Source: Flavobacterium orientale
GTDB lineage: Bacteria; Bacteroidota; Bacteroidia; Flavobacteriales; Flavobacteriaceae
Assembly (NCBI RefSeq): GCF_014638005.1
Contig: NZ_BMFG01000001.1
Location: 450,421 to 514,420 of the forward strand
DNA: 64,000 bases
Reading direction: 5' to 3'
This document shows positions 1 to 8,098 of the stretch, piece after piece. Both the position numbers and the translations under genes were made by a program. The stretch's first letter is position 1. Every line of letters begins with the position of its first letter. Under the pieces are notes generated by a model, which saw only the letters and a list, made by a program, of their open reading frames with translations, was not told the DNA's origin and did not search any database.

Positions 1-530
1 AAGAACTTTCAAAAGGGATGGCACAAAAAGTGCAGTTTGTTGTTACCGTTTTACACAAACCTAAATTATTAATTTTTGATGAACCTTTTTCAGGATTTGA
101 TCCCGTGAATGCCAACATTATCAAAGATGAAATTTTAGAATTACAAAAAAATGGAGCAACCATAATTTTTTCAACCCATAGAATGGAAAGTGTTGAAGAG
201 CTTTGTGACCATATTGCATTACTTCATCAATCAAATAAATTAATTGAAGGTAAATTATCTGATGTAAAAAGACAGTTTCGAACAAACACCTATAAAGTTG
301 GAATTTTAACTCAAGATGTAGAAGGTTTAATGGTTCAATTGACTCAAAAATATACAATTGCTCAAACTAATTTTAAATCGTTAAACGATGATTTAAAGTT
401 TGAAGTTTCCTTGGGAGAAAGTTCACCAAATGAGCTCCTTCAGTTATTACTTCAAAAAGGTCAAGTTACCCATTTTGAAGAAAATATTCCAAGTGTAAAT
501 GACATTTTTATTAAATCAGTAAGTCAATAA
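1..530 (+). CDS. ABC transporter ATP-binding protein, 5'-truncated
   Basis: C-terminal part of an ABC ATPase that powers the permease encoded next. The frame is open from base 3, so the gene begins before the window; the ATG at 18 is internal, because residues just upstream of it (ELSKG) belong to the ABC signature LSKGMAQK. Walker B and D-loop read LLIFDEPFSGFDP, and the switch histidine lies in FSTHRME. After the nucleotide-binding domain comes a C-terminal extension of roughly 90 residues, as in NatA-type export ATPases. It lies 21 bp before the permease, in one operon. The substrate cannot be told; sodium, drug or lipid export are all known for the family. Confidence 0.9.
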   Translation, partial: ELSKGMAQKVQFVVTVLHKPKLLIFDEPFSGFDPVNANIIKDEILELQKNGATIIFSTHRMESVEELCDHIALLHQSNKLIEGKLSDVKRQFRTNTYKVGILTQDVEGLMVQLTQKYTIAQTNFKSLNDDLKFEVSLGESSPNELLQLLLQKGQVTHFEENIPSVNDIFIKSVSQ

Positions 531-551
531 TTTTCAATACAGAATCAAATT

Positions 552-1856
552 ATGAGTGTAGTTTCATTAATTATTAAAAGAGAATTTATTGCAAAAGTTC
601 GCAACAAATCATTTATAGTGATGACTTTTTTAAGTCCGTTACTGTTTGTTGCTATTGCTGCTTTAGTTGGTTATTTGGCTTCAATGAAAGCCGATACCAA
701 AAAAATTGCCATACATGATGAAAGTGGAAATTTCATTTCAGTCTTTAAAAATTCGGATGCTTATTCCTATCATGATTTATCAGCAATTGATTTGCAATTT
801 GTAAAAGACAGCATCTTAAATACAAAATATGAAGGATTGTTATACTTTCCTAAAGTAGCTAGTTTACGTGATTATGAATCAAAAATTCAGTACATTTCTA
901 ATGAAAGTCCGAGTATGAATTTCATTGGAACTATTGAAAGTTTAATTGGAAAAAAAATCACTGAGCAAAATTACATCGTTGCCGGTTTAGATACTTTAGC
1001 TATTAAAAATTCAGTTTCAAAAGTCAGTGTCAATTTAGCAAAATCTTCCGGTGAAGAAACTGTAAAAGGTTTAAACGAAATAAAAATTGCCATTGGAGGA
1101 GCGTTTGGCTATTTGATTATGATGTTCATTATAATTTATGGAAATTTAGTAATGCGAAGCGTCATTGAAGAGAAAACCAATCGAATTATTGAAATTATTA
1201 TTTCTTCAGTGAAACCCTTTCAATTGATGATGGGCAAAATCATTGGTACTTCTTTAGCCGGAATTTTACAATTTTTAATTTGGGCCATAATCGGGTTTAT
1301 TTTGTTTTTTGGAATTTCTACTTATTTTGGTGTTCAAATGGGAGCCACTCCCGCACTTGATGCCGGAATGATTGAAGCCGGTCAAGCGGAAATGGGTTCA
1401 AAAATGCAACTCTACATCAAAGAATTTTTAACCTTACCAATAGGAACTTTATTGGTTTCATTTGTATTATATTTTATTGGAGGTTACTTTTTATACAGTT
1501 CATTTTATGCTGCAATTGGTGCTGCTGTTGATAATGAAACCGATTCACAACAATTTTTGTTACCTATAATTATGCCTTTGGTTTTAGGGGTCTATATTGG
1601 TTTCTTTACGGTGTTGAATGATCCACACGGAACAGTAGCGACTGTTTTTTCCATCATTCCATTAACTTCACCAATCGTGATGTTAATGCGAATTCCGTTT
1701 GGCGTTCCAATTTGGCAACTGGTTTTATCAATTGTATTGTTGTTTTCTACTTTCTTCTTGGTCGTTTGGTTTGCTTCAAAAATATACAGAGTCGGGATTT
1801 TAATGTATGGAAAGAAACCAACTTGGAGAGAATTGTTTAAATGGATGAAATATTAG
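552..1856 (+). CDS. ABC-2 type transporter permease (NatB-like)
   Basis: Inner-membrane permease of 434 aa, partner of the preceding ATPase. Architecture: a membrane helix at about residues 20-45 after the start MSVVSLIIKREF, a large extracytoplasmic domain of about 130 residues, then five or six hydrophobic helices from about residue 180 to 425. This is the ABC2_membrane_3 layout of NatB and YhaP proteins. The motif VIEEKTNRIIEIIISSVKP, typical of the family, lies just after the second helix. It is followed after 3 bp by an MscS gene, so the three genes are probably co-transcribed. Family is clear; the exported substrate is unknown. Confidence 0.92.
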   Translation: MSVVSLIIKREFIAKVRNKSFIVMTFLSPLLFVAIAALVGYLASMKADTKKIAIHDESGNFISVFKNSDAYSYHDLSAIDLQFVKDSILNTKYEGLLYFPKVASLRDYESKIQYISNESPSMNFIGTIESLIGKKITEQNYIVAGLDTLAIKNSVSKVSVNLAKSSGEETVKGLNEIKIAIGGAFGYLIMMFIIIYGNLVMRSVIEEKTNRIIEIIISSVKPFQLMMGKIIGTSLAGILQFLIWAIIGFILFFGISTYFGVQMGATPALDAGMIEAGQAEMGSKMQLYIKEFLTLPIGTLLVSFVLYFIGGYFLYSSFYAAIGAAVDNETDSQQFLLPIIMPLVLGVYIGFFTVLNDPHGTVATVFSIIPLTSPIVMLMRIPFGVPIWQLVLSIVLLFSTFFLVVWFASKIYRVGILMYGKKPTWRELFKWMKY

Positions 1857-1859
1857 CCT

Positions 1860-2699
1860 ATGGAAATTATTGAAAAATTAAAAGACATTTTAGGACTAAG
1901 TCTAATAAAAACTGAAGATGTTAATCTGACATTAGGAGCTATTATTGCATTGATAGTAGCCTTTTTAATTACAAGTTACTTACTAAAATTTATTAGAAAA
2001 GTTATAACAAGGAATCTTCCGGATGAAGATAAAAACAAGTTTGTCAGTATTTTTCAATTTGTTCAATATTTAGTTTATCTTTTTGTTATCATGTTTACGC
2101 TCAATGCATCGGGAGTAAATATTAGTGTGTTATTAACCGCATCTGCAGCCATCTTTTTAGGATTAGGATTTGCCTTGCAACAACTTTTTCAAGATTTAAT
2201 ATCCGGAATTTTAATAATTTTAGATCAATCATTACGAGTGGGTGATATCATTGAAATAGATGGAAAAGTTTGTAAAGTTGAAAAAATAAGCCTTCGTTCT
2301 ACCAAAGCGGTTACTAGAAATCAGCGTGTAATGGTGATTCCCAATCATAAATTTTTAACCGATATTTTGTTCAATTGGACGCAAAACAGCAACATCATTC
2401 GCGAAAATATTGAAGTTGGAGTGGCTTATGGCTCCGATACGGAATTGGTAAAACAAATCTTGATTGCTTGTGCGACTAAACATGAAAGTGTTTTAAAAAT
2501 TCCTGAACCTGTTGTGATGTTTGAAGATTTTGGCGATTCGTCATTAGATTTTGCGGTTTACTTTTTTGTAGATGATGCCTTCACAGTTCCAAGAGTTAAA
2601 AGCGAACTCCGATTTGAAATTGACAAACAATTTAGAGCCAATAAAGTTTCTATTCCGTTTCCGCAACGCGATGTTCATTTATTTCAACCCAAATTTTAA
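1860..2699 (+). CDS. MscS-family mechanosensitive ion channel
   Basis: Small-conductance mechanosensitive channel protein of 279 aa, which opens under membrane tension to release solutes on osmotic downshock. Three hydrophobic segments occupy the first 120 residues. The pore-lining helix and start of the beta domain read GLGFALQQLFQDLISGI followed by LRVGDIIEIDG, the family hallmark. The cytoplasmic alpha/beta domain follows (IPNHKF, then a C-terminal beta strand region). Length matches minimal MscS of E. coli (286 aa). The ATG is 3 bp after the ABC permease stop, suggesting translational coupling; the sigma-54-type regulator follows after 15 bp. Confidence 0.93.
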   Translation: MEIIEKLKDILGLSLIKTEDVNLTLGAIIALIVAFLITSYLLKFIRKVITRNLPDEDKNKFVSIFQFVQYLVYLFVIMFTLNASGVNISVLLTASAAIFLGLGFALQQLFQDLISGILIILDQSLRVGDIIEIDGKVCKVEKISLRSTKAVTRNQRVMVIPNHKFLTDILFNWTQNSNIIRENIEVGVAYGSDTELVKQILIACATKHESVLKIPEPVVMFEDFGDSSLDFAVYFFVDDAFTVPRVKSELRFEIDKQFRANKVSIPFPQRDVHLFQPKF

Positions 2700-2714
2700 A
2701 ATAAAAACAGAATT

Positions 2715-3878
2715 ATGCCAAAAATATTAATTATTGAAGACGAAGCAGCCATTCGAAGAGTGTTAATCAAAATTCTTTCGGAAGAAAATGATACGTATCA
2801 AGTAGAAGAAGCCGAAGACGGACTTTCGGGTATTGAAAAAATTAAAAATGAAGACTACGATTTAGTGCTTTGCGACATCAAAATGCCTAAAATGGATGGG
2901 GTAGAAGTGCTCGAAGCCGTTAAAAAAATTAAACCTGAAATTCCGATGGTCATGATTTCCGGTCATGGTGATTTGGAAACGGCAGTCAATACGATGCGAT
3001 TGGGAGCGTTTGATTATATCTCAAAACCACCGGATTTGAATCGATTATTAAATACAGTTCGAAATGCATTAGACCGAAAACAACTGGTTGTTGAGAATAA
3101 AATTCTAAAAAAGAAAGTCAGCAAAAATTATGAGATGATTGGTCAATCACAGCCAATTAATCATATTAAAGAGATGATTGAAAAAGTGGCTCCAACAGAA
3201 GCCCGTGTTTTGATTACCGGCCCAAACGGAACAGGAAAAGAGTTGGTTGCTCATCAATTGCATGAAAAGAGTGAACGTGCTTCTTTTCCAATTGTGGAAG
3301 TGAACTGTGCGGCCATTCCTTCTGAATTAATCGAAAGTGAATTATTTGGTCATGTAAAAGGAGCCTTTACTTCTGCGGTTAAAGACCGTGCCGGAAAATT
3401 TGAAGCTGCTGATGGCGGAACGATTTTTTTGGATGAAATTGGTGATATGAGTTTAGCCGCTCAAGCGAAAGTATTGCGAGCTTTACAGGAAAATTTAGTG
3501 CAAAGAGTCGGAGCTGATAAAGACATAAAAGTAAATGTTCGTGTCATTGCTGCAACGAACAAAGATTTACAAAAAGAAATTGCAGAAGGTCGTTTTCGTG
3601 AAGATTTGTATCATCGTTTGGCGGTTATTTTAATTAAAGTTCCGGCTTTAAACGAAAGACGAGATGACATTCCGTTATTGATTGAGCATTTTGCTTATAA
3701 AATTTCAGAAGAACAAGGCAACACGGCAAAACAATTCACTACAGCTGCAATTAAATTATTGCAAGAATACGATTGGACGGGAAATATTCGCGAACTTCGC
3801 AACGTGGTAGAACGTTTGATTATTCTTGGCGGAAGTGAAATTTCGGAGAATGATGTGAAGATGTTTGCCAGTAAGTAA
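2715..3878 (+). CDS. NtrC-like response regulator, REC plus AAA+, no HTH domain
   Basis: Protein of 387 aa: receiver domain (about 1-120, phospho-acceptor Asp54 in LVLCDIKMP) joined to a sigma-54-interaction AAA+ ATPase domain (about 143-370, Walker A GPNGTGKE at 169-176, Walker B TIFLDEIGD). The sigma-54 contact loop reads GAFTSA (216-221) rather than the canonical GAFTGA. The chain ends in EISENDVKMFASK just after the GNIRELRN segment, so the C-terminal Fis-type helix-turn-helix of NtrC/AtoC proteins is absent. It may act from solution or need a DNA-binding partner. No sensor kinase gene lies next to it. Annotated by homology as a sigma-54-dependent regulator; the exact role is open. Confidence 0.9.
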   Translation: MPKILIIEDEAAIRRVLIKILSEENDTYQVEEAEDGLSGIEKIKNEDYDLVLCDIKMPKMDGVEVLEAVKKIKPEIPMVMISGHGDLETAVNTMRLGAFDYISKPPDLNRLLNTVRNALDRKQLVVENKILKKKVSKNYEMIGQSQPINHIKEMIEKVAPTEARVLITGPNGTGKELVAHQLHEKSERASFPIVEVNCAAIPSELIESELFGHVKGAFTSAVKDRAGKFEAADGGTIFLDEIGDMSLAAQAKVLRALQENLVQRVGADKDIKVNVRVIAATNKDLQKEIAEGRFREDLYHRLAVILIKVPALNERRDDIPLLIEHFAYKISEEQGNTAKQFTTAAIKLLQEYDWTGNIRELRNVVERLIILGGSEISENDVKMFASK

Positions 3879-3882
3879 AAAT

Positions 3883-3947
3883 GGTAAAAGGTAATTGGTG
3901 ATAGGTGAAAAGAGATCCCATTACCCATTACCCATCACTCATCACCT
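3883..3947. repeat. inverted pair of degenerate heptamer arrays
   Basis: Four 7-bp units on the left (3883-3910: GGTAAAA, GGTAATT, GGTGATA, GGTGAAA), a 9-bp spacer, then four 7-bp units on the right (3920-3947: ATTACCC twice, ATCACTC, ATCACCT). The right units are approximate reverse complements of the left ones, so the RNA could fold into a long imperfect hairpin. The element takes up nearly all of the 79-bp gap between the response regulator and the helicase-like gene. Reminiscent of the short tandemly repeated repetitive heptamers known in cyanobacteria, but I infer no relationship. Confidence 0.85.
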
Positions 3948-3957
3948 TTTAAAAAAT

Positions 3958-4569
3958 ATGCAACTAAAAAAAATAAACCCAAAACTTCAGCAAGCTCTTA
4001 TCGAATGCGGTTTGACTGAAGCGAATGAAATTCAACAAGAAACATTTTCTACTTTAAAAAGTGGAGCAGATGCGGTTATTCAATCGCCTGCCGGAAGTGG
4101 AAAAACAACTACTTTAGTACTTAATGTTATTCAACGATTGGAAAAAGCAGTCGGCGAAAGTACAAGAGCTTTAATTGTTGTAGAAAACCGAGATAAAGTA
4201 ACCGAAATGGTTGATTTATTTGAAAAATTTGGTGACTTTTTAGATTTACGTGTCATTGGTGTTCATGAAAGAGGTGATATTGATTTTGATAAAAATCAAA
4301 TTTCTTTGGGAATGGATGTCTTGATTGGAACACCCACTAAGATTAACGATATGTTTGCATCTGCCGGATTCAATATGAATACCATTAAAATATTTGTGGT
4401 GGATGATGCCGAAGTGATGTTTAGAAATCGAATGGATGCTATCATTCTTAGACTTTCATTAAGTGTAGAAAAAACACAACGGGTTTTCTTCTGTTCAACC
4501 ATAACCGAAAGAGTAGAAGTTCTCGCTGATAAAATCATGATAGAACCCGTTTTTTTCGAAGCAGAATAA
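3958..4569 (+). CDS. DEAD-box-helicase-like protein with a single RecA domain
   Basis: Protein of 203 aa that resembles only the first RecA-like domain of DEAD-box RNA helicases. Visible: Q-motif-like N-terminus (CGLTEANEIQQETF), Walker A SPAGSGKTT, a motif Ib-like GTPTKI, a motif II that reads VVDDAEVMF instead of DEAD, and a motif III region CSTIT where SAT is expected. The second helicase domain with motifs IV-VI is absent, so processive unwinding is unlikely; it may be an RNA-binding or regulatory ATPase. I start it at the ATG at 3958 (MQLKKINPKL), where the family homology begins; an upstream in-frame ATG at 3895 lies inside the heptamer repeats. Flanked on both sides by such repeats. 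Confidence 0.82.
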   Translation: MQLKKINPKLQQALIECGLTEANEIQQETFSTLKSGADAVIQSPAGSGKTTTLVLNVIQRLEKAVGESTRALIVVENRDKVTEMVDLFEKFGDFLDLRVIGVHERGDIDFDKNQISLGMDVLIGTPTKINDMFASAGFNMNTIKIFVVDDAEVMFRNRMDAIILRLSLSVEKTQRVFFCSTITERVEVLADKIMIEPVFFEAE

Positions 4570-4604
4570 ACCTTTTACCAATTACCTATAACCCTTAACC
4601 TTTT
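4570..4604. repeat. direct array of five degenerate heptamers
   Basis: Five consecutive 7-bp units beginning with ACC: ACCTTTT, ACCAATT, ACCTATA, ACCCTTA and ACCTTTT. The array starts at the base after the helicase-like gene's stop codon and ends 5 bp before the next start codon, so it is essentially the whole intergenic spacer. It has the same unit length and related sequence as the element at 3883-3947. Confidence 0.85.
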
Positions 4605-4609
4605 TAAAA

Positions 4610-4828
4610 ATGGGCATGATGAAAATATTTTCCGGAAGTCAAATTTTAGCTTCCGCATTAAAAGAAAAAATAGAAGAAATTGGCGTAGAAGTACTCCAAA
4701 AAGATAATATTCAATCTGCTCGTTTGGGTGGTTTTGGCAACTTAGATTTAGCTGTAGAATTGTTTATTGATGAACGACACTTTGGTAAAGTAGCAGAAGT
4801 TGTGGAGAAGTTTAGGATGAGTATTTAA
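4610..4828 (+). CDS. small DUF2007-like protein
   Basis: 72-aa soluble protein. The core MKIFSGSQILASALKEKIEEIGVEV followed by a predicted beta-alpha-beta fold resembles the DUF2007 family of putative signal-transducing or metal-binding proteins; the name rests on pattern recognition rather than a search. Three possible in-frame ATGs occur close together (4610, 4616, 4619); the one at 4619 gives the tidy MKIF start, and I keep the first. It follows the helicase-like gene after a heptamer-repeat spacer and is probably the last gene of this transcript. No function is established. Confidence 0.7.
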   Translation: MGMMKIFSGSQILASALKEKIEEIGVEVLQKDNIQSARLGGFGNLDLAVELFIDERHFGKVAEVVEKFRMSI

Positions 4829-4841
4829 AATTTACTTTTGG

Positions 4842-4852
4842 ACCTGACAGGT
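4842..4852. repeat. 11-bp palindrome ACCTGACAGGT
   Basis: Perfect odd palindrome in the space between two convergent genes. The bases GGTTTAAATT that begin in its right half recur at about 4909-4918. It has the look of a fragment of a dispersed intergenic palindrome, but only one copy is seen here. Confidence 0.4.
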
Positions 4853-4920
4853 TTAAATTAAAAAGTAATTCCTTTGAATAGTTTCTTAAAGAACCTTAAT
4901 TTCAATGGTTTAAATTTATA

Positions 4921-6141
4921 TCACCTAAAAATCTTCAAATAATAAGCTAAAACAGAAATAAACACGCCAAAAACTCCAATAAAAGCAAACGAATACCTCA
5001 AGCTGGTCAGTTCAGCAATATGACCGATAATGGGTGGTCCCATTAAAAATCCTAAGAAACTAATTCCGGTTACAATGGTTAAAGCTTCGCTTGTTGGTAA
5101 TGTTGTAATTCGTCCTGTTGTGCTGTAAACGATTGGAATGACATTCGAAACGCCAAACCCAACCATCATAAATGCAATGGTACTCGGAATCAAAAATGGA
5201 AAAGCAACAGCAGTATACAATCCCAAGGAAATAGTGATTCCACTGACAAGGAGTATTTTTTGTGCCCCGTATTTTTTAACTAAAATATCACTCAAAAATC
5301 TTCCGGAAGCCATTGTAATCATAAATGAAGTATAACCTAAAATAACCAAAGACCCGGGTGCTTTTACTACATCTTTGAAATAAACACCGCTCCAGTCAAA
5401 CATAATTCCTTCACTAGCTAAACAACAAAAACCAATTACACCAAGCCAAATCAACGATTTATCCGGCATTTTGAATTTTGGTTTTGCAATATCAATTGCT
5501 TGTTGAACTGCTTTCACCTTAATTAAAAAACGATAATTGATAAAAATGATTAAACCCACAACTCCAAAAACAATAATGAAATGTTGATACGGAGAAAGTT
5601 CAAAAGCCATCATCACCAAACCAACTAACGCTCCAAAAAAACCGGCTAAACTCCATGAACCGTGAAACGAACCCATAATTGGCTTTCTGAAAATTTGTTC
5701 TGTATAAACACCTTGTGTGTTGATGGAAATATTACTGAAATTTCCGCAAACTCCAAACAAATACAACCCCAATGCTAATTGCCAAGTTTCTTCTGCCAAA
5801 CCAATATTGGTTAAACAAAATGCATAAAATGGTAAGGCAAACAACAATACTTTTCTACTTCCAAAACGCGTAACTATTTTTCCTGAAAAAGGCATAGCTG
5901 TTAATTGTCCGATTGGAAGAGCAAATAGAATAGTACCTAATTCTCCTTCACTTAAATCCAAAAATGATTTTATATCCGGAATTCTACTTGCCCAAGAAGC
6001 AAAGCAAAATCCCATACCAAAATAAAAAAAAGACATCGCCAAACGAATTCTGTTCAAATAAGTTTGTTTTGCTTTCCGATAGCTTTTTTTATGCTTTTGT
6101 TGCGGAATAATCTTCCCTAGAAAACTGTAGTCAAATAAAGG
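4921..6141 (-). CDS. MFS transporter, YbjJ/fucose-permease-like
   Basis: Major facilitator superfamily protein of 406 aa with about 12 hydrophobic helices. The N-terminal segment SWASRIPDIKSFLDLSEGELG, then GQLTAMPFSGKIVTRFGSRK between helices 2 and 3, matches the YbjJ-type branch of the MFS. Substrate unknown; sugar or drug efflux are both possible. The start is uncertain: the frame stays open to a codon at 6189 (MFFYLILRSQ), while the ATG at 6141 (MPLFDYSF) and a TTG nearer to the first helix are alternatives. It stands alone, converging with the DUF2007-like gene and divergent from the ABC-F gene. Confidence 0.82.
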   Translation of the reverse strand, partial: PLFDYSFLGKIIPQQKHKKSYRKAKQTYLNRIRLAMSFFYFGMGFCFASWASRIPDIKSFLDLSEGELGTILFALPIGQLTAMPFSGKIVTRFGSRKVLLFALPFYAFCLTNIGLAEETWQLALGLYLFGVCGNFSNISINTQGVYTEQIFRKPIMGSFHGSWSLAGFFGALVGLVMMAFELSPYQHFIIVFGVVGLIIFINYRFLIKVKAVQQAIDIAKPKFKMPDKSLIWLGVIGFCCLASEGIMFDWSGVYFKDVVKAPGSLVILGYTSFMITMASGRFLSDILVKKYGAQKILLVSGITISLGLYTAVAFPFLIPSTIAFMMVGFGVSNVIPIVYSTTGRITTLPTSEALTIVTGISFLGFLMGPPIIGHIAELTSLRYSFAFIGVFGVFISVLAYYLKIFR

Positions 6142-6323
6142 CATAGGTTTATTGGCTGATTGAGACCGTAAAATTAAATAAAAAAACAAGGTCTGAGCTT
6201 GATTATGATTACATTGGCTTACTTATTATCTATTTTTCAAGAATAGTTCAAGCAATTTATCAATACCAAAAATAATTGTCTTACTAATTATCATTTTCAA
6301 ACTTCAAGATTCCACAAATCGAT

Positions 6324-6331
6324 TATATTTG
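6324..6331 (+). promoter_or_regulatory. -7 box TATATTTG of the ABC-F gene
   Basis: Matches the Bacteroidota -7 consensus TAnnTTTG, followed by a leader of about 70 nt to the ATG at 6410. No convincing -33 TTG is seen at the usual spacing. The rest of the 6190-6409 gap is A+T-rich with no gene. Confidence 0.45.
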
Positions 6332-6370
6332 CACCTTGAAAATTTGAACATTCGAAAATCCAAAAATCGA

Positions 6371-6388
6371 TTCCGATAATTATCGGAA
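6371..6388. repeat. perfect 18-bp palindrome in the ABC-F leader
   Basis: TTCCGATAATTATCGGAA reads identically on both strands. It lies 22 bp upstream of the ABC-F start codon and downstream of the predicted promoter, so it would be transcribed and could form a hairpin in the mRNA leader, or serve as a dimeric protein binding site. Confidence 0.7.
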
Positions 6389-6409
6389 CTAAAAATCCAA
6401 CACTCTAAA

Positions 6410-8044
6410 ATGATTACAGTAAACGATATCTCCGTTCACTTTGGCGGAACCACTTTGTTCAGCGATGTTTCTTTTGCCATCAATGAAAACGACAAAATTG
6501 CCTTGATGGGAAAAAACGGTGCCGGCAAATCGACACTTTTAAAGATAATTGCAGGAGAAAGCAAACCGTCCACCGGAAATGTTTCTGTACCAAGAGATGC
6601 CGTGGTTGCCTATTTGCCTCAGCATTTGTTAACGCAAGATGGTTCAACTGTCATGGAAGAAGCTTCAAAAGCATTTGGAGAAATCTTCAAAATGAAAGCT
6701 GAAATCGATGAAATCAATGAGCAGTTAACCATCCGAACCGATTATGAAAGTGATGATTACATGAAGTTAATTGAACGAGTTTCCGACTTGAGCGAGAAAT
6801 TTTATGCCATTGAAGAGATCAATTATGAAGCCGAAGTTGAAAAAATATTAACCGGATTAGGATTCGAAAGAAGTGATTTTACCCGTCAAACTTCCGAATT
6901 TTCCGGAGGTTGGCGAATGCGAATTGAGTTAGCCAAAATCCTTCTACGCAAACCCGATTTGATTCTTCTCGATGAACCAACGAACCATATGGATATCGAA
7001 AGCATTCAATGGTTAGAAGAGTTTTTAATCAATTCAGCCAAGGCAGTTGTGGTCATTTCACACGATAGAGCTTTTGTAGATAACATCACCAATCGAACCA
7101 TTGAAGTTACAATGGGACGTATTTATGACTACAAAGCAAAATACACCCATTATTTAGAACTTAGAAAAGACAGAAGAATTCATCAACAAAAAGCCTACGA
7201 CGAACAGCAAAAAATGATTGCCGATAATCAAACGTTTATCGATCGTTTCAAAGGAACATTCTCTAAAACAGATGCCGTTCAATCCCGAGTAAAGATGCTT
7301 GAAAAACTTGTTTTGGTTCAAGTAGATGAAGTCGATACCTCGGCATTAAAATTGAAGTTTCCGCCAGCTATTCGTTCGGGTCAATATCCCGTAATCGTTA
7401 AAGATTTAGAAAAATCGTATGGCGATAAACTGATTTTTAAAGATGCCAACATCGTTATTGAAAGAGGCGACAAAGTTGCTTTTGTTGGTAAAAATGGCGA
7501 AGGAAAATCAACCATGATCAAAGCCATTATGAAAGAAATCGAAATCAACGGTGGAAGCGTAGAAATCGGTCACAACGCACAAATTGGTTATTTTGCTCAA
7601 AATCAAGCGTCGTTATTAGACGAAAATGCAACCATTTTTGAAACCATCGACGACATTGCCGTGGGCGACGTTCGAACGCAAATAAAAAACATACTTGGAG
7701 CTTTTATGTTCCATGGAGACGATATCACCAAAAAAGTAAAAGTGCTTTCCGGTGGCGAAAAAACCCGTTTGGCCATGATAAAATTATTGCTCGAACCAGT
7801 GAATTTGCTCATTCTTGATGAGCCGTCCAACCACTTAGATATGAAAACCAAAGATATCATTAAAGATGCGTTGCGAGATTTTGATGGTACGTTGATTCTC
7901 GTTTCACACGACCGTGATTTTCTTGATGGCTTGGCGACCAAAGTCTTTGAATTTGGCAACAAACGCGTCAAAGAACATTTTGAAGACATCAAAGGATTCT
8001 TGGCCATGAAAAAAATGGAAAACCTTCGAGAAATTGAAAAATAA
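6410..8044 (+). CDS. ABC-F family ATPase (YbiT-like translation factor)
   Basis: 544-aa cytoplasmic protein with two ABC ATPase cassettes and no membrane segments. First cassette: Walker A GKNGAGKST near residue 36, signature SGGWRMRIELAK, Walker B LILLDEPTNH. Second cassette: GKNGEGKST, LSGGEKTRLAM, LLILDEPSNH. The linker between them is rich in charged residues and contains the ABC-F interaction region. ABC-F proteins bind the ribosomal E site and relieve stalling or, in some subfamilies, protect from antibiotics. SGGWRMRI in the first signature is typical of YbiT-type members. Single gene with its own promoter and a hairpin terminator downstream. Confidence 0.92.
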   Translation: MITVNDISVHFGGTTLFSDVSFAINENDKIALMGKNGAGKSTLLKIIAGESKPSTGNVSVPRDAVVAYLPQHLLTQDGSTVMEEASKAFGEIFKMKAEIDEINEQLTIRTDYESDDYMKLIERVSDLSEKFYAIEEINYEAEVEKILTGLGFERSDFTRQTSEFSGGWRMRIELAKILLRKPDLILLDEPTNHMDIESIQWLEEFLINSAKAVVVISHDRAFVDNITNRTIEVTMGRIYDYKAKYTHYLELRKDRRIHQQKAYDEQQKMIADNQTFIDRFKGTFSKTDAVQSRVKMLEKLVLVQVDEVDTSALKLKFPPAIRSGQYPVIVKDLEKSYGDKLIFKDANIVIERGDKVAFVGKNGEGKSTMIKAIMKEIEINGGSVEIGHNAQIGYFAQNQASLLDENATIFETIDDIAVGDVRTQIKNILGAFMFHGDDITKKVKVLSGGEKTRLAMIKLLLEPVNLLILDEPSNHLDMKTKDIIKDALRDFDGTLILVSHDRDFLDGLATKVFEFGNKRVKEHFEDIKGFLAMKKMENLREIEK

Positions 8045-8062
8045 TTTCCGGAATTAAATTAT

Positions 8063-8098
8063 AAAACTGTCATCATTTTTAATGTTGGCAGTTTTTTT
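8063..8098. terminator. bidirectional rho-independent terminator
   Basis: Imperfect hairpin with arms beginning AAAACTG and ending CAGTTTT, followed by a T run. It sits between the ABC-F gene and the convergent gene ending at 8097, and can serve both strands. Confidence 0.75.

Noticed and set aside
3895..3957. Longer N-terminus for the helicase-like protein from the ATG at 3895
   Set aside because: The extra 21 codons translate the heptamer repeats (HYPLPITHHLL) and are not similar to helicase N-termini.
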